From Tahibacter harae (GTDB taxonomy: Bacteria; Pseudomonadota; Gammaproteobacteria; Xanthomonadales; Rhodanobacteraceae), in NCBI RefSeq assembly GCF_024437735.1, contig NZ_JANFQO010000004.1, positions 1 through 64,000 of the forward strand: a stretch of DNA of 64,000 nucleotides. Direction: 5' to 3'. Positions 17,581 through 29,130 of this stretch are shown in pieces; positions within the stretch are counted from its first letter, which is position 1, and each line of letters starts with the position of its first letter. The translations under genes were made by a program, and so were the position numbers. The notes under the pieces were generated by a model. That model made no database searches and had not been told where the DNA came from. It saw only the letters and a program-made list of their open reading frames with translations.

Positions 17581-19802
17581 GCGATATCGGCCTCGTCCTC
17601 GCCGGCCACGCCTTCGTACACGCCGCGGAACACCTCCGCGCTCCAGTCCTGCGGCGGCGTCAGCCGGTAGCAGCGCCGTTCGGGTTCCAGTTCCGCGACG
17701 CGGCCGAACAGGCTGCGCGCGGCAACGCGCTCTTCGCGCAGGAAGGCGCAGGCGCCGTCCGCATCCGACAGCACGGCAGCGACCCGGCTCCAGTCGTCGA
17801 AGAAATATTCCTGCAGCAGCGGCAGGATCTGGCGCGCGAACACTGCCTGCAATTCTTCCAGGCTGGAAACATTCCACAAATAGCCGTGGCCAATGCAGTG
17901 ATCGCGGTCCAGCAGGTATTCCAGGCGCCGGTTTATCACCTGCAGCAGCCGGCCCAGGTGTACCGCCGCGACCGCACGGTCCAGCGGCTCGTAGCGCGGT
18001 GCGAGTTCCTCGAAGGTGAAGCGCCGCCGCAGCGCGATGTCGAGCAAGGCGATGGAGCGGTCCGCCGTGTTCATGCTGCCGTAGATATCCAGATTGGCCG
18101 GCACGCCGAACAGCAGCTCGCCCGCGCCGGGCAGCTGCACTTCCAGGCCGCCGGTCAGGCGGCCGTCCGCGTCGTAGCGGGCGCGCTTGTCCGCCTCGAC
18201 CAGGGTGATCAGCTCGCCGAACACCTTGGCGATATTGGCGCGGTTGATCTCGTCGATGAACAGCGCGTAGCGCCGCGCCGGATTGGCGCGCGCCTGCTGG
18301 CAGATCTGCTTGAACACGCCGTCGACCAGGGCGAAGCGCGGCGCGGCGGATTCGGCGTCATCGTCGGTCACCGGGCGCAGGCCGATGACGAAATCCTCGT
18401 AGCTGTAGGATGGATGGAAGGTGACCACGCGGTAGCGCCGCACCGGTTCGCGCCCGGCGCCGGGGCCCTGTTCCCAGGCGTGCAGCAGGCGGGCGGCTTC
18501 CGGGTCGCGCTCGCGCCATTGCGGCAGCAGGCGCCATTGCGCGTTGGCGTCCTTGTCGAACAGGAAGGGCTCGCGGCGGTTGCTGTAGGCGATCGTGGCC
18601 GAGTCAGGATCGGAATGGCTTTGCAGATAACCCCACAACGTCGCCAGCAAATTGCCGCTGCGCCGCCGCTCGGCCGCCTTGGCCAGGATCAGGCCATGCT
18701 CGGCGATGTCGCCAACCCGCGCCGTGCCGCCGAGCTGCGCCAGCGCCACCGCGATCACCGCGCGCCAGCCCTGTTCGGCCACCAGGGCGACTTCCCAGGA
18801 GCGCCGGTCGATATCGGCTACGGGATCGGTGTATTCGTTGAAAAGCTCCCGCAGTTTTTCAGTCTTGCCCGTGCCGGGCGGACCGTAGTAGATCACGTTG
18901 CGCGCCGGCCTGGCGGTGGCGGCCGGCGGCGGCGCGGGTTCGCGCACGCCGGTGTAGACGAAAGACGTCACCGTAGCCGGCGTGGTCTTGTCCTCTTCCT
19001 CCTCGTCCGGCTTCCAGCGCGCCCGCAGCGGCGGCGCGTAGAAATCCAGCTTGTCAGTCTGATGCTCGGCTTCCAGCTGCCGGCGCAGGGAAAGCAGCGC
19101 CTCGTCGAGCTGGCGGTCGCTCCAGTTCCTGCTGGTCCTCGCATCGGCAACGGCGTAGGCCGCCAGTACGCTGCGCCGGTCGCGGTTGGATGACATGCGC
19201 TCCACCTGATCCGGAAACAGGAAGTAGCGCAGCATATGGCGGAACTGGCGCTCGCCTTCCTGCGGCACCGTGGCCAGCCATTCGGTGAAGCTGTCGTACG
19301 AGGCGAACACGGCCTCGCGCTGCGCCGGCGGCAGGGCCTTGAGCTTCTGCCCCAGGCCGACCAGGTAGTTCACCTCGCGCCAGCGATTGGTATTCATGCC
19401 CATGCCGGCCGAACCGATACCGCGCAGCACCGCGTCGGCCAGCAGCGGATGCTGCGGATCCAGCGCCGCGCCGGACCAGCTCCACACCTCGATGCAGTTC
19501 TCGCGCTTGGTATCGGCGGAAATATTCGACGGAAACAACAGCAGCAGCCACAGCGCCTCGGCCATCAGCCGCACCGCCTCCGGCGGCGCCGGCGCCAGCT
19601 GGCCGCGCAGCTTTTCGTAGAAGGTGCCCTGGCCTTCGTCGGGCTGCTGGACGAAATAGCGGTCCAGCGCCGCGAAACCCTGCGCCGTCCACAGCGATTG
19701 CCCGGAGAACACGCTGCCGTCGCCGATCAGGCAGCGCCGGACGCACGACTGCGCCGCCTCGATGACGGGACTGAGGTTCTTGTCGAAGCCGTAGCGTGCC
19801 AT
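17577..19802 (-). CDS. mcrB: McrB-like AAA+ GTPase with atypical N-terminal domain
   Basis: The 741-residue protein has a non-standard N-terminal region of about 300 residues, then a McrB-type AAA+ domain. Walker A is GPPGTGKT at 307-314, Walker B LFIDEIN at 514-520, and the McrB hallmark MNTADRS at 578-583. Between Walker A and the FHPSYSYEDF segment (462-471) there is an insert of about 130 residues, with a helical stretch (WRAVIAVALAQLGGTARVGD) that could be a winged helix. The N-terminal part does not look like the DUF3578 5mC-binding domain of E. coli McrB, so the recognised modification may differ. Start MARYGFD was chosen because conserved-looking sequence begins there; upstream frame composition degrades. 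Confidence 0.88.
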   Translation of the reverse strand: MARYGFDKNLSPVIEAAQSCVRRCLIGDGSVFSGQSLWTAQGFAALDRYFVQQPDEGQGTFYEKLRGQLAPAPPEAVRLMAEALWLLLLFPSNISADTKRENCIEVWSWSGAALDPQHPLLADAVLRGIGSAGMGMNTNRWREVNYLVGLGQKLKALPPAQREAVFASYDSFTEWLATVPQEGERQFRHMLRYFLFPDQVERMSSNRDRRSVLAAYAVADARTSRNWSDRQLDEALLSLRRQLEAEHQTDKLDFYAPPLRARWKPDEEEEDKTTPATVTSFVYTGVREPAPPPAATARPARNVIYYGPPGTGKTEKLRELFNEYTDPVADIDRRSWEVALVAEQGWRAVIAVALAQLGGTARVGDIAEHGLILAKAAERRRSGNLLATLWGYLQSHSDPDSATIAYSNRREPFLFDKDANAQWRLLPQWRERDPEAARLLHAWEQGPGAGREPVRRYRVVTFHPSYSYEDFVIGLRPVTDDDAESAAPRFALVDGVFKQICQQARANPARRYALFIDEINRANIAKVFGELITLVEADKRARYDADGRLTGGLEVQLPGAGELLFGVPANLDIYGSMNTADRSIALLDIALRRRFTFEELAPRYEPLDRAVAAVHLGRLLQVINRRLEYLLDRDHCIGHGYLWNVSSLEELQAVFARQILPLLQEYFFDDWSRVAAVLSDADGACAFLREERVAARSLFGRVAELEPERRCYRLTPPQDWSAEVFRGVYEGVAGEDEADIA

Positions 19803-20280
19803 GCGATCTCCGCCTGTCGATTGCCGGCCACGGCGCAACTGCCGCGGCCGGAGGCGAATGTATACGACCTCGGCCGTGCGCGTCCGCTGGCATAGACGCG
19901 GTGGTCTCCGCTGCGGGCTCAGGCACCGGTTCTGCGCGCGCGACGAGGAGCAGTACGATGGATGTACGGAGCGGCTGCAGCGTTCGCGAGTCCGCCGAAG
20001 CTGCGGCTGCAGGAAAATCCCAGACTGGGCATTCCTGCCCTTGCGTCCTCCGGCCCCGACCGCGCGACAGCGGCGGTCGCTGCACAGCGCCGCAGAGCCC
20101 CGCTTCCATCGCCTGCCGTTCACCTTCGGTCGCGCTTCGCCATTCTGCACGACGCTATTGCGGCATCGGTCTTTCTGCGCCGCATTTCTGGCAAATGTCG
20201 TCATTTATACGCAGCCATCGTGTGGCACACCAATTGCCGTGTCTTCCGGCGCAGCTCGCGCAACACAGTGGAGAGACAAC
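19803..20280. other. Divergent spacer between mcrB and the KGG gene
   Basis: The stretch stays open in several frames but gives no recognisable protein. It must contain divergent promoters. A locally AT-rich patch (about 20185-20215, including ATTTATAC) is the best promoter candidate for the KGG gene. Nothing else is visible. Confidence 0.4.
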
Positions 20281-20712
20281 GTGGCAAACAACCAGAACAA
20301 CCAGGGCGGCAAGAGCGGCCAGGGCCAGGGCGGCCAAAGTGGCCAGGGTAGCCAGGGTGGCCAGGGCAGTCAGGGTGGTGGACGCGGCCAGGACAAGGAC
20401 AGCGACCGCGGCCAAGGCGAAAGCGGCGGCCGCAGCCAGGAAGAAAGCAGCAGCCAGAGCCGCTCCGGCCAGGGCGGCAGCGAAGGCCGTGGCTTTGCCA
20501 GCATGGACGAGGACAAGCAGCGCGAGATCGCCAGCAAGGGCGGCCGCGCCGCGCATGAAAGCGGCAACGCGCACGAGTTCACCTCCGAGGAAGCGCGCGA
20601 AGCCGGCCGCAAGGGCGGCGAGTCCGTCAGCCAGGATCGCGAGCACATGGCCGAGATCGGCCGCAAGGGCGGCGAAGCCAGCGGCGGCAACCGGCGCGGC
20701 GGCAACGAGTAA
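20281..20712 (+). CDS. KGG-repeat stress-induced hydrophilic protein (YciG/GsiB-like)
   Basis: The 143-residue, very hydrophilic protein starts at GTG with GGAGAG about 9 nt upstream. Residues 1-75 are Gly/Gln/Ser-rich repeats (GQGGQSGQGSQGGQG). The C-terminal half has the stress-induced KGG motifs: REIASKGGRAAH, REAGRKGGESV and AEIGRKGGEAS. Such proteins accumulate in starvation, acid or desiccation stress and are probably intrinsically disordered. The reading frame continues after the TAA for 14 more GQGG-type codons to a TGA at 20755-20757, suggesting a recent stop mutation. Confidence 0.9.
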   Translation: MANNQNNQGGKSGQGQGGQSGQGSQGGQGSQGGGRGQDKDSDRGQGESGGRSQEESSSQSRSGQGGSEGRGFASMDEDKQREIASKGGRAAHESGNAHEFTSEEAREAGRKGGESVSQDREHMAEIGRKGGEASGGNRRGGNE

Positions 20713-20961
20713 GACAGCGGCCAGGGCGGACGCGGTGGCCAGGGCGGCAGCCGCTGACGCTGTGACGTGAACGGCTGATCGCGCGGTCTGGCAGCGCGCC
20801 TATGCATCCTGTCGCCGGACCGCGCCTTCGGTTTCACCGTTTCCGCTTTATCCGCACCGCTTTCCGTGCCGAGGTGCCGTGCGTGATCGGCCGCGACGGG
20901 TTGCAGCACTTCGCGCCGCGCACGCCGCAGCCATGCGGCCCAGGAGCAAGGGAGAAACACC

Positions 20962-22125
20962 ATGCAAGCACTGGCCTACCACGGCACCAGGGACGTGCGC
21001 GTCGAAACCATGCCGGACCCGATACTGCAGCAGGACGACGACATCATCCTGCGCGTGACCGCGACGGCGATCTGCGGTTCGGATCTGCATCTGTACCGCG
21101 GCAAGATCCCGGACATGAAGGCCGGCGACATTCTCGGCCATGAATTCATGGGCATCGTCGAAGAAGCCGGCCCGGCGGTGACGCGGGTGCGCAAGGGCGA
21201 CCGCGTCGTGATCCCGTTCGTGATCGCCTGCGGCCAGTGCTTCTTCTGCGAACGCAGCCAGTTCGCCTGCTGCGAGGCCAGCGGCGACAATCCGGGCTCC
21301 GCCCTCAACCGCAAGAACATCTCGCCACCGCCGGCGCTGTTCGGCTACAGCCATCTGTTCGGCGGTGTGCCGGGCGGGCAGGCGGAATTCGTACGCGTGC
21401 CCAAGGCCAATGTCGGTCCCTTCGCGGTTCCCGGCAGTCTCGCCGACGAGCAGGTGCTGTTTCTCAGCGACATATTGCCCACCGGCTACCAGGCCGTGCT
21501 CAACGCCGAAATCAGCCCGGGCTCGTCGCTGGCGATCTTCGGCGCCGGCCCGGTCGGGCTGATGACAGCGGCCTGCGCGCGGCTGCGCGGCGCGGAAAAG
21601 ATCTTCATGATCGACCACCATCCCTACCGGCTGGCATTCGCCCAGACCACCTACGGCATCATTCCGCTTAATTTCGACGAAATCAACGATCCGGCCGAAA
21701 CCATCATCGCCCGGACCCATCAGCGCGGCGTCGACGCAAGCATCGACGCTGTCGGCTTCGAGGCCAAGGGCAGCACTACCGAGACCATCCTGGCCACGCT
21801 CAAGATCGAGGCCGGCAGCGGGTTCGTGCTGCGGCAGTGCATCGCGGCTACGCGGCGCGGCGGCATCGTCAGCATTCCCGGCGTCTACGCCGGATGGCTG
21901 CACGGATTCCTGCTCGGCGACGCCTTCGACAAGGGGCTCACCTTCCGCATGGGCCAGACCCACGTGCAGCGGCTGCTGCCCGAACTGCTGGCGCATATCG
22001 AGAACGGCGACCTCGAACCCCACGCCATCATCACCCACCGCCTGCCCCTGGCGGAGGCGGCGCGCGGCTATGAGATCTTCAACGGGAAACAGGAAGAGTG
22101 CCGCAAGGTCGTGCTGGTGCCGTAG
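20962..22125 (+). CDS. Zinc-dependent alcohol dehydrogenase (MDR family, formaldehyde-dehydrogenase-like)
   Basis: The 387-residue enzyme has catalytic zinc ligands Cys38 (ICGSDLH) and His60-Glu61 (GHEFMG), structural-zinc cysteines at 90, 93, 96 and 104 region ([15 protein letters not shown]), and a Rossmann nucleotide motif GAGPVG at 194-199. It most resembles the glutathione-independent formaldehyde dehydrogenase-like group, which oxidises alcohols or aldehydes with NAD(P). The substrate cannot be read from the sequence. A GGGAGA box precedes the ATG by about 8 nt. It stands alone between the KGG gene and convergent DUF2243/katE, in a stress-type neighbourhood. Confidence 0.92.
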   Translation: MQALAYHGTRDVRVETMPDPILQQDDDIILRVTATAICGSDLHLYRGKIPDMKAGDILGHEFMGIVEEAGPAVTRVRKGDRVVIPFVIACGQCFFCERSQFACCEASGDNPGSALNRKNISPPPALFGYSHLFGGVPGGQAEFVRVPKANVGPFAVPGSLADEQVLFLSDILPTGYQAVLNAEISPGSSLAIFGAGPVGLMTAACARLRGAEKIFMIDHHPYRLAFAQTTYGIIPLNFDEINDPAETIIARTHQRGVDASIDAVGFEAKGSTTETILATLKIEAGSGFVLRQCIAATRRGGIVSIPGVYAGWLHGFLLGDAFDKGLTFRMGQTHVQRLLPELLAHIENGDLEPHAIITHRLPLAEAARGYEIFNGKQEECRKVVLVP

Positions 22126-22314
22126 CACGGTACACACTGTCCCGGGCGCGCCATTTTCTGCGGTGCGGCTCGGCGTTGCAGCAGCGGCCGACGGTGCGCA
22201 CCCGCGCGGAGCCATCAAGACCCGGAGTTTGCGGATCCATGCCGTGGATACGGCGATCCCCGGCTCATGATGCGCCCATGTCCCCTGCGAGCCGTTGCCG
22301 TCGGCGATGGCGCG

Positions 22315-23061
22315 TTACGCGCCCCGCGGCCTCCGCAACGCAAGCGGCGCACTGAGCGCGCCCAGCACCAGACTGACCGCAAGAAAACCCAGATCCCACG
22401 GAAGCCGGCGGGAAACGAAATCGCGCACATGGTGCAGATCGAGCAGGTGGTGATCGACCACGCCTTCGATACCGTTGAACAGCGCCCAGCCCAGCACCGC
22501 GGCAGCCACCAGGCGCCGCCCCTCGCCGGCCAGCGGCGCCCGGCGTGTAGCGCGCCACAGCAGCAGCACGCCAGCGCCGGCGAAAGCCCACATGCCGGCG
22601 TGGAAGATACCGTCCCAGAACATGTTGACCTTGGCCGCGATCAGATCGGCCGGTGTCAGGGCGGAGGACACCATGCCGTGCCATTGCAGGATCTGGTGCA
22701 GCACGATGCCGTCGACGAAGCCGCCGAAGCCGATACCCAGCAGCAATCCGGCCTGGACCAGCGCGCGCAATCCGCCATCCGCAAAACGGCGGCCTGCCGC
22801 CGCGACCAGCAGCACGCAGGCGGCCGCCGTCGCAGCCAGACCGGACAATGGCCGCACTGCACCGAAATCGCCCAGCGCGGCGCGGAATTCGGCACTGCAC
22901 GAAGGACAGGCACCTGCCGTCGCCGGCAGCAACGCCAGCAGCAGGACCAGAGCGGAGGCACGGCGAAGATCCGCCCGTTTCCGCAGTGCCCGCAATGGCT
23001 GCGCAGACGCTTGCCGCGGCCCCGCTGCACTCGCGCCCTGCTTCGCGCCGGAAGAAGACAT
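22315..23061 (-). CDS. DUF2243-family integral membrane protein
   Basis: The 248-residue protein has a basic N-terminus, a hydrophobic segment ending at ACPSC, and about five more predicted spans. The stretch GFGGFVDGIVLHQILQWHGM, followed by FWDGIFHAGMW, and later GIEGVVDHHLLDLHHVR, is characteristic of DUF2243 proteins. The many conserved His and Asp residues suggest metal or haem handling in the membrane, but the function is unknown. It starts 8 bp after katE ends and is certainly in its operon, so a link to oxidative stress is inferred. It may be longer than typical members because of its N-terminal leader. Confidence 0.85.
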   Translation of the reverse strand: MSSSGAKQGASAAGPRQASAQPLRALRKRADLRRASALVLLLALLPATAGACPSCSAEFRAALGDFGAVRPLSGLAATAAACVLLVAAAGRRFADGGLRALVQAGLLLGIGFGGFVDGIVLHQILQWHGMVSSALTPADLIAAKVNMFWDGIFHAGMWAFAGAGVLLLWRATRRAPLAGEGRRLVAAAVLGWALFNGIEGVVDHHLLDLHHVRDFVSRRLPWDLGFLAVSLVLGALSAPLALRRPRGA

Positions 23062-23069
23062 GCGGCGCG

Positions 23070-25448
<2,379 letters not shown>

Positions 25449-25792
25449 GAGACGCTCCCGAAGCGGCCGGCACGCCGGAAACGGCGCCTGGCCTGGATGG
25501 CGGAGAAGAAACTCCCGTTGCGCAAGCACCGTGCCAGTGCGCAGACGGCGGCAAGCGCCCGATCCGTTCCTGTGGTGATGCGCGAAAGGCCGCGGGCAGC
25601 GCAGTCCACCCATGCCGCCGCCAGGGCAATGTGCCCTTGGCTGTCCAAACGTTCTTGCAAAACGCATCTTCCACATTGCCGCGGAAGTCACGGGCAGGAT
25701 GATTTCTGGCGGGGGCGGCAGCTGGCGCGCAGGACGACCGGAATGCACAGACAGGCTCGTCGGCGGCGGATGTGGCGCGCTGCGCCGACGCA
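25449..25792. other. katE upstream region
   Basis: This 344-bp spacer separates katE from the flavoprotein gene, both on the minus strand. No gene or clear promoter hexamers were found. The katE promoter is expected here. Confidence 0.4.
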
Positions 25793-26707
25793 TCATGCTG
25801 GCTGGATCAGGTCCCGCTCGGTACGCGGCAATCCGGCATGGAGATGACAGGCGGCGACCGCCGCGTGGCCGAAGGCCACGGCGATCTGGTTCAGGCCACT
25901 GACGATATCGCCGATGGCATAGACGCCGTCGACGGCGGTCATCTGATAGCGGTCGACCTCGATCTCGCCGGCTTCGCTCACGCGCGCGCCGATCGCGGTC
26001 ACCAGTTCGGCCGCGGTGTTGGAACCCAGGCAGGCATAGACCGCGTCCAGCACGGTGCGGGCGCCCGCGCGTGCGCGGTGCGCGATGCGCCGGCCGTCGA
26101 ATTCCAGTTCGCCCGGCGGCAGGATCGGCAATCCCGCGGCCGCGGCGGCCTGCCTGTCCTGCTCGTCACCGGCGTCGGTGGGCAGCAGCAGGACCTGTGC
26201 GGAAAAGGTGCGCAGAAAGCGCGCGTGGGAAATGAGCTTGTCCAGGCGGCCGTAGACGCCGATGCGCAGGTCCGTGGCCTCGTAGGCGTCGCAGACTGCG
26301 CACAGGCGCAGCGCGCGCTGGGCGATGGCCTGTTCCACCCAGGCATACGGCGGCAGCTGATCCTTGATGCCGCTGGCGAGAATGACCGTGCGTGCGCGCC
26401 AGGAACGCGCGCCGGCGCAGACCACGAACTCGCCGCCGTCGACGCTGACACGATCAACCAGGCCTTTCTCCAGGGTCACGCCATAGGACCCGGCGTGCTG
26501 GTGCAGACGCTGCAGCAGCCGGGGACCGCGGATGCCGTCGGGAAATCCCGGGCAGTTGTTGCTTTCCGGTATCCAGCGCGCGCGGCTTTCGCCCGCATCC
26601 ACCACCAGACAGCTGCGGTGAAACCGGCACAGGTACGTCGCGGCGGTCAGTCCGGCGGGCCCGCCGCCGATGATGAGGCAATCCCAGCAGTGTTCTGTCG
26701 CGGCCAT
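25793..26707 (-). CDS. Thioredoxin-reductase-like FAD/NAD(P) oxidoreductase
   Basis: The 304-residue protein has an N-terminal FAD motif (IIGGGPAGL, 12-20), the redox pair CAVC at 136-139 in the position of the thioredoxin reductase disulfide, and a C-terminal FAD motif (DGVYAIGDIV). The second nucleotide-binding site is atypical (GVYGRLDKLISHA instead of GGGxSA), so NADPH use is uncertain, as in some ferredoxin-dependent or diverged TrxR-like enzymes. Start MAATEHC gives family length; a 60-residue upstream extension is Arg/Ala-rich and unlikely. It lies upstream of katE on the same strand, consistent with redox defence. Confidence 0.85.
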   Translation of the reverse strand: MAATEHCWDCLIIGGGPAGLTAATYLCRFHRSCLVVDAGESRARWIPESNNCPGFPDGIRGPRLLQRLHQHAGSYGVTLEKGLVDRVSVDGGEFVVCAGARSWRARTVILASGIKDQLPPYAWVEQAIAQRALRLCAVCDAYEATDLRIGVYGRLDKLISHARFLRTFSAQVLLLPTDAGDEQDRQAAAAAGLPILPPGELEFDGRRIAHRARAGARTVLDAVYACLGSNTAAELVTAIGARVSEAGEIEVDRYQMTAVDGVYAIGDIVSGLNQIAVAFGHAAVAACHLHAGLPRTERDLIQPA

Positions 26708-26959
26708 GTCCGGTACCCGTCGCCGATCCGGCTTTCCACACAGCAAATAGCCGGCCAGGCCGGGCGGCGCCCGTCGCATCCGGTTCAGCCAGCGCGCCGC
26801 CGGGGTTTCCGCAACCGCAGCGGTTTCACGTGCAGCGCCCGGTGCAATACCGAATCGCGCGTGCATCCCCGCGCACCGCGCCAGCCAGGCCATTCGATAC
26901 GTGGCGGGCTGCGCCGCGCGGCCGTATGCGAGGACCAGCGCCGCGGACGCTGTCCACCG

Positions 26960-27514
26960 TCACCAGATCAGATCGTCCGGCACCTTGAACTGGGCGTAAT
27001 ACGCATCGTCTTCGGAAGTACCGGCGGCCGGCTCGGCGCCGGTGCTCTGGCCGTGATCGAGCACGATCATGGACGCATCGCGTTCGCGCACCTTGTCGGC
27101 GGCCGCGCGCGGCAGCAGCTCGAAGCGATCATCCACGCGCACGATCACCAGCGCGCCGCTGGACAGCTTGCCGCGCAGATCCGCGTTCACCAGCAGCGTG
27201 CGGATGGCGCCGTCGACGCTGAAGCGGTATTCGCTCTCGCCGGAGCGCGGCACCTTGCGGTCCTGGATGATCTGGCGCGCCTGGGCGCGCAGTTCGGCGA
27301 TGCGCGCCTGGGCCTTGCTCTCGGCGGCGAGCACGCGGTCGCGCTCGACCTTCTCCGCCCTGGCCCGCTCGGCCTCGATCTGGATTTCGCTGGGCCCGGC
27401 CGGCGCCTTGGCATGCCGCGCCTTGTTCTGTTCGCGCGCCACCTCGGCCACTTTGGACTTCTTGACCAGGCCGGCCTTGAGCAGCTGTTCCTGGAGCGGA
27501 TTCGCCTTCGCCAT
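26960..27514 (-). CDS. DUF2058 family protein (YaiL-like)
   Basis: The 184-residue protein begins MAKANPLQEQLLKAGLVKKSK, has a charged coiled-coil-like middle (about 40-85), and a C-terminal region ending in YYAQFKVPDDLIW. The N- and C-terminal signatures are those of DUF2058 nucleoprotein-associated proteins such as E. coli YaiL, for which no biochemical function is settled. Length is normal. It is divergent from the metallopeptidase gene, with 71 bp between start codons. Confidence 0.9.
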   Translation of the reverse strand: MAKANPLQEQLLKAGLVKKSKVAEVAREQNKARHAKAPAGPSEIQIEAERARAEKVERDRVLAAESKAQARIAELRAQARQIIQDRKVPRSGESEYRFSVDGAIRTLLVNADLRGKLSSGALVIVRVDDRFELLPRAAADKVRERDASMIVLDHGQSTGAEPAAGTSEDDAYYAQFKVPDDLIW

Positions 27515-27585
27515 GTCACGGTTTCATGTTGAGGATTTCCGTCCCATCATACCTGCCGTTCCCGCCGCCCGCGCCCCTGCCGAAC

Positions 27586-28110
27586 ATGAGTCCTCTGAAA
27601 TACCTCGCCGGCTACTCGCCGCATCTGCAGATGCGGGTGCAGGAGCTGATCGCACAGGGCCGGCTGGGCACGCTGCTGGCCGAAAAGTACGGCCAGCCCC
27701 ACGGCGTGCGCAACGACGGCCAGCTCTACGACTACGTGCAGGCGCTCAAGGAGCGGCACCTGAAAAAGTCGGCGCCGCTGGGCAAGGTGATCTACGACGC
27801 CAGGCTGCAGGTGATGAAGCACGCGCTGGGCACGCATACCACCATCTCCCGCGTACAGGGCAGCCGGCTCAAGGCCAGCCGCGAAATCCGTATCGCCAGC
27901 GTCTTCCGCGAGGCGCCCGCCGAATTTCTCCGCACCATCGTGGTACACGAACTGGCGCATCTGAAGGAGGCCGAGCACAACAAGGCCTTCTACCAGCTGT
28001 GTACGCATATCGAGCCGGACTACCACCAGCTGGAATTCGATCTGCGGCTGTATCTGACGCAGCTCGAACTGGAACAGGCGGAGCAGGCACGGCCCGGCGG
28101 CATACGCTGA
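27586..28110 (+). CDS. YgjP-type (M48/DUF45) metallopeptidase-like protein
   Basis: The 174-residue protein has the zinc signature HELAH (His121, Glu122, His125) followed by His131 in AEHNKAFY, typical of YgjP/SprT-like proteins. The surrounding sequence (RTIVVHELAHLKEAEHNKAF) is near-canonical. No signal peptide or membrane span, so it is cytoplasmic. Start MSPLKYL was chosen because the preceding residues (PFPPPAPLP) look like untranslated leader. Substrates are unknown. Confidence 0.88.
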   Translation: MSPLKYLAGYSPHLQMRVQELIAQGRLGTLLAEKYGQPHGVRNDGQLYDYVQALKERHLKKSAPLGKVIYDARLQVMKHALGTHTTISRVQGSRLKASREIRIASVFREAPAEFLRTIVVHELAHLKEAEHNKAFYQLCTHIEPDYHQLEFDLRLYLTQLELEQAEQARPGGIR

Positions 28111-28149
28111 GGCCGGAGAATGGCCGGCCGCCGCGGCCCGCACCTGGAT

Positions 28150-28791
28150 TCAAGCCTGCGGTATCACCGCCGCAGCAAACGGCGCAAGCACCATCCAGCC
28201 GAGATTCGCATACAGGCCGCGGCCGTCTTCTGTCGCGACCAGGAGCTGCGGCGTGGCCGCCGAGTTTCTCGCCGCGCCGAGCGCGGCCATCACCGCGGCC
28301 CCGAGTCCCTTGCGCCGATGATCCGGCGAGGTTTCGATGCGGTCGTAAATGAACACCGCCGCCGTCTCCGCGGCGCATCCGCTTGCTGCCAGCCCGCCAT
28401 CCGGCGCGACGACGCAAGCCCGGACGACGGGCCCGGCCTGCGCGACGTCCATCCTGTACCCATCCGGCAGCGGCTTCGTACCAGGCATTGCCGCCGTCGC
28501 GACCATGAAATAGTTCGCCGGCTGAATCGTCCAGCGATCCGGCAGCACACTGCGCAATTCCTCGTCGGTGCCGCACAGCTTCAGGAAATGCCGCGGTGCC
28601 GCGATTTCCTGCGCGATTTCGCGCAGGCCCGCACACAGCTGCGGAAACACCCAGCGCTTCACTTCTTTTTCCGAACCGGTATCGACGCGATAGCCGCCGC
28701 GGTCATGCACGGGAAGCGGCGCGCCGCGGGCCATGGAATGGGCGGTTTGCCAGGCAAGAACGAGCTGCGGATCGATGCGGGATGGCGTCAT
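28150..28791 (-). CDS. GNAT-family N-acetyltransferase
   Basis: The 213-residue protein has a C-terminal GNAT fold. The acetyl-CoA-binding segment is IETSPDHRRKGLGAAVM (motif A, R-x-x-G-x-G/A), followed by a motif B-like GLYANLGW. The N-terminal 90 residues are helical and not recognised. Substrate unknown. The gene converges on the metallopeptidase gene, and its upstream side faces the start of the restriction-modification island, so it marks the island's left border. Confidence 0.85.
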   Translation of the reverse strand: MTPSRIDPQLVLAWQTAHSMARGAPLPVHDRGGYRVDTGSEKEVKRWVFPQLCAGLREIAQEIAAPRHFLKLCGTDEELRSVLPDRWTIQPANYFMVATAAMPGTKPLPDGYRMDVAQAGPVVRACVVAPDGGLAASGCAAETAAVFIYDRIETSPDHRRKGLGAAVMAALGAARNSAATPQLLVATEDGRGLYANLGWMVLAPFAAAVIPQA

Positions 28792-28877
28792 GGGCGGTTG
28801 CAGATGTGGGACGGGATGCGATGCATTCCTGCGGGATTGCGCGTACCAGCCCGGGCGTCGTACGCAAAGTCCGAGGA

Positions 28878-28905
28878 CTCATTGTAATCATTCGGGTCCT
28901 ATGAG
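28878..28905. promoter_or_regulatory. Candidate operator upstream of the controller-like HTH gene
   Basis: An interrupted inverted repeat, CTCAT (28878-28882) and ATGAG (28901-28905), is locally AT-rich and sits 23-50 bp before the HTH start. Controller (C) proteins of restriction systems bind short palindromes in this position. The match is weak. Confidence 0.3.
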
Positions 28906-28927
28906 CATCATGGCGAGGAGCACCGAA

Positions 28928-29130
28928 ATGAAGAACAAGACCGACTTCGGCAACCGTTGCGCGCGCTCCGCGCCGAACGTGGCTACTCGCAGGAACAGCG
29001 CGCCCGTATCTGCGGCCTCGGTCGCAGCTACGTCGGCGGCGCTGAGCGGGTTGCGCGGAATGTCAGCCTTGTCAACATCCGCAAGCTGGCGAACGCTCTC
29101 ATGCTATCGCCCGGGGAGTTCTTCGAGTGA
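28928..29130 (+). pseudogene. Frameshifted XRE-type controller (C-protein-like) gene of the R-M locus
   Basis: ATG at 28928 has a strong GAGGAG box 8 nt upstream and encodes MKNKTDFGNR. The frame is then wrong: the next frame encodes LRALRAERGYSQEQRARICG, then SYVGG, and ends with SLVNIRKLANALMLSPGEFFE before TGA at 29128-29130. Restoring one base near 28970 (CCGT-TGCGCG to CCGTTTGCGCG) would give a continuous 67-residue HTH protein of the size of C regulators. So either a real 1-bp deletion or an assembly error exists. A TTG in the second frame could be an alternative start, giving a shorter protein. The stop overlaps the nuclease start (GTGA). Confidence 0.75.

Noticed and set aside
28871-28895. 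Possible attachment site: GAGGACTCAT followed by AATC, similar to the tRNA anticodon arm at 33.0 kb
   Set aside because: It is in inverted orientation to the tRNA, matches the anticodon region and not the 3' end, and is short. Chance or a shared palindrome explains it.
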